NCBI GenBank assembly: GCA_019421725.1
Contig: JAHZES010000136.1
Location: 1 to 5,641 of the forward strand
Length of the DNA stretch: 5,641 nucleotides
Direction of reading: 5' to 3'
DNA from: Clostridiales bacterium
Lineage (GTDB): Bacteria > Bacillota > Clostridia > Oscillospirales > Acutalibacteraceae
Of this stretch, positions 1 through 4,589 are shown piece after piece (positions within the stretch are counted from its first letter, which is position 1; each line of letters begins with the position of its first letter). The notes beneath the pieces are model-generated. The model had not been told where the DNA came from, ran no database searches, and saw nothing but the letters and a program-made list of their open reading frames with translations. The position numbers and the translations under genes are program-made.

Positions 1-113
1 AAATGGATGTTGAACTCATCACCCCGATCGCCATCGAAGAAGGCCTTCGCTTCGCTATCCGTGAAGGCGGCCGTACCGTTGGTTCCGGCGTTGTTTCCAA
101 GATCAACAGCTGA
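1..113 (+). CDS. tuf: Elongation factor Tu, C-terminal fragment (5' truncated by window)
   Basis: The frame whose first whole codon is at 3-5 encodes the last 36 residues of EF-Tu and stops at TGA 111-113. The translation carries the family's highly conserved ending, including LRFAIREGGRTVGSGVV, and finishes KINS. EF-Tu is the cytosolic GTPase that brings aminoacyl-tRNA to the ribosome. Only part of domain 3, which contacts tRNA and EF-Ts, is present. The gene continues upstream of the window. The two bases before the first whole codon (aa) fit the Lys usually found there. It is followed by a strong terminator, so it is probably the last gene of its operon. The identification is very secure. 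Confidence 0.96.
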   Translation, partial: MDVELITPIAIEEGLRFAIREGGRTVGSGVVSKINS

Positions 114-131
114 TTGCGCTTTTGATTGCCG

Positions 132-164
132 AGAGCATCCGCAGCAATGCGGATGCTCTTTTTG
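132..164 (+). terminator. Intrinsic terminator of tuf
   Basis: An 11-bp perfect stem (132-142 paired with 149-159, core GAGCATCCGC / GCGGATGCTC) encloses a 6-nt loop, AGCAAT. Five Ts follow at 159-163. It starts 18 nt after the tuf stop codon, as expected for a rho-independent terminator of that transcript. Confidence 0.93.
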
Positions 165-207
165 TATCGGAGCCTGTGTGCTCCGGCGAAATTTGTTTAT
201 CAAGCAG

Positions 208-246
208 AAACAGGCGAAATACGGAAATCGCATTTCGCCTGTTTTT
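208..246. terminator. Second hairpin, possible shared terminator between convergent genes
   Basis: A perfect 13-bp inverted repeat (208-220 with 232-244, AAACAGGCGAAAT / ATTTCGCCTGTTT) surrounds an 11-nt loop. On the plus strand it ends in a T5 run (242-246), so it can back up the tuf terminator. It also lies about 57 nt past the stop of the converging minus-strand dipeptidase gene. Read in that direction its T run is only 3 nt, so it would be a weaker terminator there. No gene is visible in the rest of 114-301. Confidence 0.75.
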
Positions 247-301
247 ATGGTGCCTGCAGTGCCTGTGGGAATCAAAGAAAACGAAATTTATTTAGTCCGG
301 A

Positions 302-1126
302 TCAGTGCTCAACGGATTCCGCGCAGACAGGAAAGTTAAAGTAAGTAAAGGGATAGGGCTCATCCGTCAGATCAAAGTGCCACCATTCCGTTGGGATCGG
401 TTGAAATCCGTGGCGCACCATCACTTCGCGCAGCGTTCTGCGGTGAGCAATCTGGTCTTCAGTCAAACCGTTGCTGTAGGTGGGGCGGGAAAGCTCTCCG
501 AAATAATCAAAGGTACCGCCCATGTCTACTTCTTTGCCGGATGCCATATCAAACAGTGTCAGATCAATACTGCTGCCGCGGCTGTGACCGGATTTGCTGT
601 CTACATAGCCGCAGATAAACAGAGCTTCTTTTTCAACATCGGGGTAAAAAAAGGGCTTCATTTCTGTGGCATCCGGGTTGTTTGCCCAGCGCACAAAATG
701 ATCGACCGCCATTTGGGGGCGGTAGGCGTCATATATTTTTAACCGGTACCCCATGGATCGAAATTCGTCGGAAGCTTCTTTCAGGGCGTCGGCGGCTTCC
801 CGGGTCAGCAATGCGCACGGCTCTTTGTATCCGTCGATTCGCTCGCCGACAAAATTGTAAGTCGTGTAATAACGAATTTCCTGAATGACATCCGGAATCA
901 GGTCGGAAACTAGAACAAAGCCCTTGGAATCGGTTGCTTCTGCCGCGGCATCAGAGGAACCTTCGGAGCCGTCGGAAACCCCGGCGCTTTCCGCTATGTT
1001 GCTTTTGGCGGAGTTTTCCTCCGCGCTGCCGGAGGAAACGGTTTTTGGCGAGGAACAGGCGCAGGATGTAATCAGAACAAGGACGGACAGGAGAGTGCAG
1101 AAAAAATGCTTAATCTGTTTTTGCAA
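302..1126 (-). CDS. Lipid-anchored D-alanyl-D-alanine dipeptidase, VanX/DdpX type (peptidase M15)
   Basis: A predicted zinc dipeptidase that cleaves D-Ala-D-Ala, acting outside the membrane. Numbered from the chosen TTG start (274 aa), a signal peptide ends in a lipobox LITSC (Cys22). A Ser/Ala/Glu-rich linker (about 25-68) follows, then the M15D domain (about 70-265). The family's active site is complete: YDAYRP (Arg136, matching VanX Arg71), SGHSRGSSID (zinc ligands His181 and Asp188), and EWWHF (catalytic Glu247, zinc ligand His250). The frame is open far upstream, but ATG 1187-1189 would give an implausibly long n-region and has no clear ribosome binding site. TTG 1124-1126 has AAGGCGG 8 nt ahead and gives a textbook signal peptide. 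No vanH, vanA, vanR or vanS relatives are nearby, so cell-wall turnover or dipeptide scavenging is more likely than glycopeptide resistance. The family call is firm; the start is probable. Confidence 0.88.
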   Translation of the reverse strand: MQKQIKHFFCTLLSVLVLITSCACSSPKTVSSGSAEENSAKSNIAESAGVSDGSEGSSDAAAEATDSKGFVLVSDLIPDVIQEIRYYTTYNFVGERIDGYKEPCALLTREAADALKEASDEFRSMGYRLKIYDAYRPQMAVDHFVRWANNPDATEMKPFFYPDVEKEALFICGYVDSKSGHSRGSSIDLTLFDMASGKEVDMGGTFDYFGELSRPTYSNGLTEDQIAHRRTLREVMVRHGFQPIPTEWWHFDLTDEPYPFTYFNFPVCAESVEH

Positions 1127-1134
1127 ATCGAACA

Positions 1135-1141
1135 CCGCCTT
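1135..1141 (-). promoter_or_regulatory. Ribosome binding site that decides a TTG start
   Basis: On the minus strand AAGGCGG lies 8 nt before TTG (1124-1126) of the dipeptidase gene. The same stretch contains an in-frame GTG (1133-1135), but that would overlap the Shine-Dalgarno element. The upstream ATG at 1187-1189 has only a weak, distant AGAAG. Confidence 0.6.
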
Positions 1142-1217
1142 ACGGTTGAAATTTCCGCCGGCTGCAATAGGGAGCAAGCGGAGAATCATGGAATTGATTT
1201 TCTTCTTATTAAGTACG

Positions 1218-1298
1218 GCGCAAAATTGCAAGCGGTTTGACAAGGCGCATCGCGCAAAAGAGAATGAGTGATTGATTTTGCGTATATCTGCGCAAAAT
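1218..1298. repeat. Cluster of CGCAAAA words upstream of the dipeptidase gene (possible operators)
   Basis: GCGCAAAA occurs at 1218-1225, 1252-1259 and 1290-1297, with starts 34 and 38 bp apart. The first and third copies extend to GCGCAAAATTGCAA (1218-1231) and GCGCAAAATTTGCAA (1290-1304). An inverted copy, TTTTGCG at 1276-1282, forms a 7-bp dyad with CGCAAAA at 1291-1297 across 8 nt. The same octamer (ATTTTGCG, 2311-2318) sits at the centre of the divergent control region next to the regulator gene. A role as regulator binding sites is inference. Confidence 0.4.
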
Positions 1299-1309
1299 TT
1301 GCAAATTCC

Positions 1310-1346
1310 TTGTCCATTTATCGAAATAAGCGCCAAGTATGGACAA
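1310..1346. repeat. Inverted repeat TTGTCCAT / ATGGACAA in the dipeptidase upstream region
   Basis: Perfect 8-bp arms lie at 1310-1317 and 1339-1346, separated by 21 nt, so their centres are 29 bp apart (close to three helical turns). The gap is too long for a tight RNA hairpin, so a DNA-binding site for a dimeric regulator fits better. The right arm overlaps promoter-like elements on both strands. On the minus strand TTGTCC (1341-1346) stands 18 nt from GATAAA (1317-1322), a mediocre candidate promoter for the dipeptidase gene. Confidence 0.4.
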
Positions 1347-1368
1347 AAAACAAAAAGCATGCTATGAT
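1340..1368 (+). promoter_or_regulatory. Sigma-A-like promoter pointing antisense into the AraC-type regulator gene
   Basis: TGGACA (1340-1345), a 17-bp spacer, then TATGAT (1363-1368) preceded by TGC, which is an extended -10. The predicted start near 1375 is just outside the 3' end of the minus-strand regulator gene and reads into it. No plus-strand gene with a ribosome binding site follows. This is either a real antisense promoter or chance in an AT-rich gap. Confidence 0.4.
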
Positions 1369-1382
1369 AAACACAGTTTCCG

Positions 1383-2225
1383 TCAGCTATTTTTGCTTTT
1401 TTCGCGAAAAGCGCGGGGGCTGCATCCGTTTTCTCGGCGAAACAGGCGGGAAAAGTAATTGTAGTCCGGAATGCCGCATTTTGCGGCAATTTCAGCCACC
1501 GGCAGCGAAGTGTTGCAAAGATATTGCTTTGCAAGTGTCATCCGCTCGGAGAGGATCCATTTCCCGGCGGTCGTACCTGCGTGCTGCTGCACAACACGGG
1601 AAAGAGTGGACACGCTGATAGAAAAGTTTTCCGCAATCTGTTCGATCTCCAGTTTTTCAGTCAGGTGCTGCGCAAGGTAGCTCTGCAGCGATTCCCAAAT
1701 ATCCGTCCGGCGCGGCCGGACCAGCTGCTGCAGCTGAATATATCCCACACAGGTGCGCAAGAGATTGGAAAGCGCGGTAATATATTCGGGATCCACCTTT
1801 TGCAGAGTGTCAAATGCCTCGCGCAAGGCGCCAAGGTCGCTGCAGAAGCCTTCGCAGGCGGTGCGGGTTTGCTCCCACTGCTGCTCCGGGCTGCGGCTGT
1901 CCAACAAATGGCCGAACATTAAATAGCTGATGACCTCGCCGCCGTCGGTGACGGGTGCGCAGACCTCCAGTAGGCCCGCGTGGCAGCGGTATGTGCAGAG
2001 CTCGCCGGTTTTCTGAGCAGTGCGAAAGGCCTGGCGGTCACAGTGCAGACAGCGTTTTTGACCTTCGGCAGTGGATTGGATCATCCGACAGAACAGGTGA
2101 AACTGGGCCGGGCAGCGCAGAACGGCTTTTCCCGCCACGTCAAAGATGCCGAGTTGATGGCCCGTGACGCGGTAAAAATCCATCAGCAGGCGGCGGATCG
2201 GCTCCAGTGCAAAGGTGGTTTCCAT
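1383..2225 (-). CDS. PocR-domain AraC-family transcriptional regulator
   Basis: A cytoplasmic DNA-binding regulator of 280 aa. Residues about 8-165 match a PocR-type sensor domain, with conserved Cys46, a CLHC pair (Cys59/Cys62) and CTYRCHAGL (Cys77, Cys81). This family is proposed to sense small hydrocarbon derivatives such as diols. Residues about 175-275 form an AraC/XylS domain: the first helix-turn-helix is about 194-215 (IEQIAENFSISVSTLSR), the second about 243-264 (VAEIAAKCGIPDYNYFSRLF), ending in the typical NGCSPRAFR. The ATG has GAGGAGGGG (2234-2242) 8 nt upstream. It is transcribed divergently from the NagB-like/aldolase operon, the usual placement of a local activator. The ligand cannot be read from sequence. 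Control of that operon is inferred from position and from the symmetric motifs between the genes. The dipeptidase gene lies 256 nt downstream on the same strand and could be a second target or a read-through partner. Confidence 0.92.
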   Translation of the reverse strand: METTFALEPIRRLLMDFYRVTGHQLGIFDVAGKAVLRCPAQFHLFCRMIQSTAEGQKRCLHCDRQAFRTAQKTGELCTYRCHAGLLEVCAPVTDGGEVISYLMFGHLLDSRSPEQQWEQTRTACEGFCSDLGALREAFDTLQKVDPEYITALSNLLRTCVGYIQLQQLVRPRRTDIWESLQSYLAQHLTEKLEIEQIAENFSISVSTLSRVVQQHAGTTAGKWILSERMTLAKQYLCNTSLPVAEIAAKCGIPDYNYFSRLFRRENGCSPRAFREKSKNS

Positions 2226-2233
2226 TGAGTTGT

Positions 2234-2270
2234 CCCCTCCTCGGCGGCGTTTTTAAGAATGAATCGCCGC
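2234..2270 (-). promoter_or_regulatory. Leader hairpin abutting the regulator's Shine-Dalgarno
   Basis: In the minus-strand leader a 6-bp all-GC stem (2265-2270 with 2244-2249, GCGGCG / CGCCGC, 15-nt loop) ends one base before the Shine-Dalgarno GAGGAGGGG (2234-2242). A stem this close could limit ribosome access and keep regulator levels low. The pairing is seen; the effect is inferred. Confidence 0.35.
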
Positions 2271-2289
2271 GTGACGAATTTGTGCTAAT

Positions 2290-2295
2290 ATTATA
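2290..2295 (-). promoter_or_regulatory. -10 box of the regulator gene
   Basis: On the minus strand a perfect TATAAT would give a start near 2283 and a leader of about 58 nt. No good -35 exists: 17 bp upstream reads CGCAAA, and TTCGCA lies 19 bp away. This suggests a weak or regulated promoter. Confidence 0.5.
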
Positions 2296-2330
2296 CTGAA
2301 ATAATACTATATTTTGCGAATAAAGTAAAG

Positions 2331-2336
2331 TATGAT
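2331..2336 (+). promoter_or_regulatory. -10 box of the NagB-like/aldolase operon
   Basis: TATGAT would give a start near 2343 and a leader of about 48 nt. The hexamer 17 bp upstream is TATATT, a poor -35, as expected for an activator-dependent promoter. A small hairpin (CGGC 2348-2351 with GCCG 2357-2360) follows in the leader. Confidence 0.45.
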
Positions 2337-2390
2337 AGTAGTATTAACGGCGGAATGCCGGAATGAATTTTATACAGGGAGGATACCATC

Positions 2391-3329
2391 ATGGATTTTA
2401 TGAGCACGGTAAAGGGTTCTAATCTGGAGGGTTTTTATCCGCAGGGCTGGGATATGGCAAAGATCGATGCCTGCTGCGAAAAAGGTGTTGCGCGCGAGGA
2501 TTTCTGGAATGAAAAGTTCAATCCCGTGGAATGCGCAAACATCAACGATTTTGATACCTATATGGGTCACGAGATCGCGCTGCAGATCAAAAATGCGCGC
2601 GATGAGGGCAAAAAGCTCGCGATGATCCTGCCAGTCGGCCCGATGGGCATGTACAAGTGGGCAAGCTTTTTCCTCACGGAATGGAACGTTTGCTGCGACC
2701 ATGTGACCACCTTCAATATGGACGAGTGGGCTGACGGCGAAGGCAATACGCTGCCGAACACAAACCCCGCTTCCTTTGAGTACAGCATGAAGGAAGCATT
2801 CTTCAACAAGCTTGGCGCGCTGACGGTTCCGCCGGAGCAGCGTAATTTTGCAACCAGAACCAATCTGCCGACATATCCGGAAAAGATTGCAAAGCTGAAG
2901 GCCGAAGGCGCCCGTCTGGTGCTGGTTTACGGCATTGGCCGCATGTGCCATATTGCGTTCTGGGAGCCGACCTTTGCGGTTGATTATGCCAGCGAGGCTG
3001 AATGGAAAAAGGCTCCGTACCGTCTTGGCGCAAAGCTGCATCCGCTGACGATCGAACAGAACGCCATTACAAGCTTTAAGAGCCGTACCACGCTGGTGCC
3101 GTGCTCTGCAAACACCATTGGCCCCGGCCTGTTCCTGCAGGCAGATTACGCTATTGGCGGCGCAGACGGCGCTTTGAGCCGCGGCATGGGTTGGCAGGGA
3201 ATGAGCTTCCTGACCACGCTGCATTACGGCCCCGATATGCATATCACCTCCACGTTCATCCCCACCCTGCCCGGCAAGCTGTTCTACCTCAAGGAGCTGG
3301 CAGGCCCGCTGACCGCGGAGTGCAATTAA
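2391..3329 (+). CDS. NagB-superfamily sugar-phosphate isomerase/deaminase-like protein with altered active site
   Basis: A cytosolic 312-aa protein related to glucosamine-6-phosphate deaminase (usually about 240-266 aa). An N-terminal extension accounts for most of the extra length. Recognisable signatures are LPVGPMGMYKW (80-90, phosphate-loop position), VTTFNMDEW (105-113; Asp111 matches the proton-transfer Asp72 of E. coli NagB) and GIGRMCHIAFWEP (181-193). In the last motif the usual GxDGHIAFNEP is changed: Met185 replaces the catalytic Asp141, Cys186 replaces Gly, and Trp191 replaces Asn. His187 and Glu192 are kept. The phosphate loop is about two residues shorter than TGGTP/TGSTP and lacks its Thr. 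Ordinary glucosamine-6-phosphate deamination is therefore doubtful; another substrate, plain isomerisation or a regulatory role are possible. ATG 2391 has AGGGAGG (2376-2382) 8 nt ahead. It is first in an operon with the aldolase 117 nt downstream and is divergent from the PocR/AraC regulator. Superfamily firm, activity unknown. Confidence 0.88.
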   Translation: MDFMSTVKGSNLEGFYPQGWDMAKIDACCEKGVAREDFWNEKFNPVECANINDFDTYMGHEIALQIKNARDEGKKLAMILPVGPMGMYKWASFFLTEWNVCCDHVTTFNMDEWADGEGNTLPNTNPASFEYSMKEAFFNKLGALTVPPEQRNFATRTNLPTYPEKIAKLKAEGARLVLVYGIGRMCHIAFWEPTFAVDYASEAEWKKAPYRLGAKLHPLTIEQNAITSFKSRTTLVPCSANTIGPGLFLQADYAIGGADGALSRGMGWQGMSFLTTLHYGPDMHITSTFIPTLPGKLFYLKELAGPLTAECN

Positions 3330-3336
3330 ATTAACC

Positions 3337-3408
3337 GGATCGATCCCCCGTAGATCCGCGTTTGGCAGGAGGCCGCGTTCGCTTTTCCTGTCCTGCGGGA
3401 AGAGCGAA
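3337..3408 (+). other. Intercistronic structured RNA: palindrome and 12-bp hairpin without T tract
   Basis: Between the two operon genes there is a perfect palindrome, GGATCGATCC (3337-3346). A hairpin follows with a 12-bp stem (3378-3389 with 3397-3408, two G-U pairs) and loop GTCCTGC (3390-3396). No T run follows, so it is not a normal terminator. The loop sequence TCCTGC (3391-3396) is exactly complementary to GCAGGA just upstream (3365-3370), allowing a pseudoknot. An mRNA processing or stability element that sets the ratio of the two proteins is a reasonable guess. Confidence 0.5.
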
Positions 3409-3446
3409 GGTGCCGATGCGGTAAATGAAAGAAAGGATCAACGCTT

Positions 3447-4358
3447 ATGCTGGTAACACTGAACGAAGTCCTGAAGGACGCTAAAAAGAAGAAGTATGCT
3501 GTCGGCCTGTTCAACACCGTCAACCTTGAAATGGCGAAGGGCGTTATTGCGGCAGCCGAGGAGGCGCAGTCTCCCGTCATCATCGGCACGGCAGAGGTGC
3601 TGCTTCCGTTTTCCAGTCTGGAGGAATTGGCTCCCATGCTGGTTCCGCTGGCAAAGAAAGCGTCCGTTCCGGTGGTTTTGCACTTTGACCATGGCCTGAC
3701 CAAAGACCGTGTTCACAAGGCGATCGCACTGGGCTTCTCTTCTGTAATGTACGATTGCTCCACGCTCAGCTATGATATGAACGTGAAGGAAGTTGCACAG
3801 ATGGTCAAGTTTGCGCACGACCACGGAATCTCCGTGGAAGCAGAGCTGGGGCACGTCGGCGCCAACAGCAGCAGCGCAGAAGGCAGCGGAGAGGGCGACA
3901 AGAGCATTTATACCGACCCGATGGAAGCGAAAATTTTCGCCGAAGCTACCGAGGTGGACGCTCTGGCCGTTGCGATCGGTACTGCACACGGCGCTTACAA
4001 AAGCAAGCCGAAGCTTGATTTTGACCGTCTGGCCGAAATCGCGAGCATCGTAAAAACGCCGCTTGTTCTGCACGGCGGTTCCGGTCTTTCGGATGACGAT
4101 TTCCGCCATGCGATTGCGAACGGAATTTCCAAGGTAAACATTTTTACCGATATCAATAATGCGTCTGCCAAGACGGCTCATGATTACTTTGAGGCAGGTC
4201 TCGGCATGACCGACCTGATGCCGAACATTACCGAGGCAGTCAAGCAGGCCACGCTCAAGAAGATGCGCGTGTTCGGCAGCCCCGGACATGCCGACGGTTA
4301 CAAGGAGTACGTCATCCAGAACGCCGTTGAGCGGATCCTTCATGCGGTGAACAAATAA
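3447..4358 (+). CDS. Class II ketose-bisphosphate aldolase (fructose/tagatose-bisphosphate aldolase family)
   Basis: A cytosolic zinc aldolase of 303 aa, expected to split a ketose (bis)phosphate into DHAP and an aldehyde. It aligns in order with the KbaY/GatY/class IIB FBA group. Key residues are HFDHG (catalytic Asp81, zinc ligand His82), VEAELGHVG (130-138, conserved acidic segment), GTAHGAYKSKPKLDF (zinc ligand His181), LVLHGGSG (zinc ligand His209) and KVNIFTD (229-235, phosphate/substrate binding). All catalytic residues are present. The segment after Asp103 is unusual: DCSTLSYDMN where relatives usually read DGSHLPFEEN. A Ser/Gly-rich flexible loop spans 139-152. Both bear on substrate choice. 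The ribosome binding site is AAAGGA (3432-3437), 9 nt before ATG. It is the second gene of the operon with the NagB-like protein and ends at a terminator. No sugar kinase or transporter is in the window. The exact substrate (fructose-1,6-, tagatose-1,6-bisphosphate or another) cannot be told. Confidence 0.93.
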   Translation: MLVTLNEVLKDAKKKKYAVGLFNTVNLEMAKGVIAAAEEAQSPVIIGTAEVLLPFSSLEELAPMLVPLAKKASVPVVLHFDHGLTKDRVHKAIALGFSSVMYDCSTLSYDMNVKEVAQMVKFAHDHGISVEAELGHVGANSSSAEGSGEGDKSIYTDPMEAKIFAEATEVDALAVAIGTAHGAYKSKPKLDFDRLAEIASIVKTPLVLHGGSGLSDDDFRHAIANGISKVNIFTDINNASAKTAHDYFEAGLGMTDLMPNITEAVKQATLKKMRVFGSPGHADGYKEYVIQNAVERILHAVNK

Positions 4359-4373
4359 TTTTTTACATTAAGC

Positions 4374-4414
4374 CCGGCAGCCATGCTTTGGAAAAAGCGC
4401 GGCTGCCGGTTTTT
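4374..4414 (+). terminator. Intrinsic terminator of the NagB-like/aldolase operon
   Basis: A 9-bp GC-rich stem CCGGCAGCC / GGCTGCCGG (4374-4382 with 4401-4409) continues after a small internal bulge into GCTTT / AAAGC (4385-4389 with 4394-4398), capped by a GGAA tetraloop. TTTTT follows at 4410-4414. It begins 16 nt after the aldolase stop codon. Confidence 0.95.
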
Positions 4415-4426
4415 GTAATTCTATAA

Positions 4427-4443
4427 TTGTCTACAATCGACAA
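4427..4443. repeat. Small dyad TTGTC-N7-GACAA upstream of the lipoprotein promoter
   Basis: TTGTC (4427-4431) and GACAA (4439-4443) are inverted around 7 nt. CAATCG (4435-4440) also recurs inverted as CGATTG (4472-4477), overlapping the -35 box. These may be operator half-sites for the lipoprotein gene. They are short, so chance is possible. Confidence 0.25.
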
Positions 4444-4474
4444 AAAAGCGCGAAATCTTCGTAGAATTGGACGA

Positions 4475-4503
4475 TTGACATGATGCGGAAATTCAAATAA
4501 AAT
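4475..4503 (+). promoter_or_regulatory. Sigma-A promoter of the repeat lipoprotein gene
   Basis: A perfect -35 TTGACA (4475-4480), a 17-bp spacer and TAAAAT (4498-4503) give a near-consensus vegetative promoter, with a start near 4510 and a leader of about 80 nt. A perfect TATAAT lies at 4509-4514 but has no -35 at normal spacing. It might serve as an alternative start or be incidental. The leader has a small palindrome, CCGCAA-A-TTGCGG (4528-4540). No gene is seen in 4415-4589. Confidence 0.75.
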
Positions 4504-4589
4504 GCAGGTATAATGAGTTGGAAAGCCGCAAATTGCGGATGTTGTCGGCATTTCGCATCCCGAAATTTAATTAAAAAAGGAGAATTGCA

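Larger units (their letters stand above)
2290..2347. promoter_or_regulatory. Two-fold symmetric AGTATNAW array in the divergent promoter region
   Basis: Four copies of AGTATNAW lie in mirror arrangement: minus-strand copies at 2290-2297 and 2301-2308, and plus-strand copies at 2329-2336 and 2340-2347. Each pair has starts 11 bp apart, and all share one centre between 2318 and 2319. Across the dyad about two thirds of positions from 2290 to 2315 are complementary to their partners. ATTTTGCG (2311-2318) lies at the centre. The words include -10-like hexamers for both directions. The array could be the operator of the adjacent PocR/AraC regulator. Confidence 0.5.

Noticed and set aside
114..301. 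tRNA or small gene after tuf
   Set aside because: No cloverleaf or gene with a ribosome binding site is apparent; the stretch is explained by two terminator-like hairpins.
1127..1534. Upstream extension of the dipeptidase reading frame to 410 residues
   Set aside because: The extra residues overlap the regulator gene in another frame, show no domain, and would bury the lipoprotein signal peptide far inside the protein.
302..2225. Glycopeptide-resistance cluster
   Set aside because: Only a VanX-like peptidase is present. The neighbouring regulator is PocR/AraC rather than VanR/VanS, and no ligase or dehydrogenase is seen.
2370..3242. Minus-strand open frame of about 290 codons across the NagB-like gene
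   Set aside because: It overlaps a gene with clear family motifs and a strong ribosome binding site, and its translation is low-similarity and Cys/His/Arg-rich, as in antisense shadows.
3438..4343. Minus-strand open frame of about 300 codons across the aldolase gene
   Set aside because: It mirrors the plus-strand codon pattern of a clear aldolase, has no recognisable motifs and no ribosome binding site; a shadow frame.
4509..4514. TATAAT as the main -10 of the lipoprotein gene
   Set aside because: It lies 28 bp from TTGACA, too far for sigma-A. TAAAAT at 4498-4503 has the ideal 17-bp spacing.
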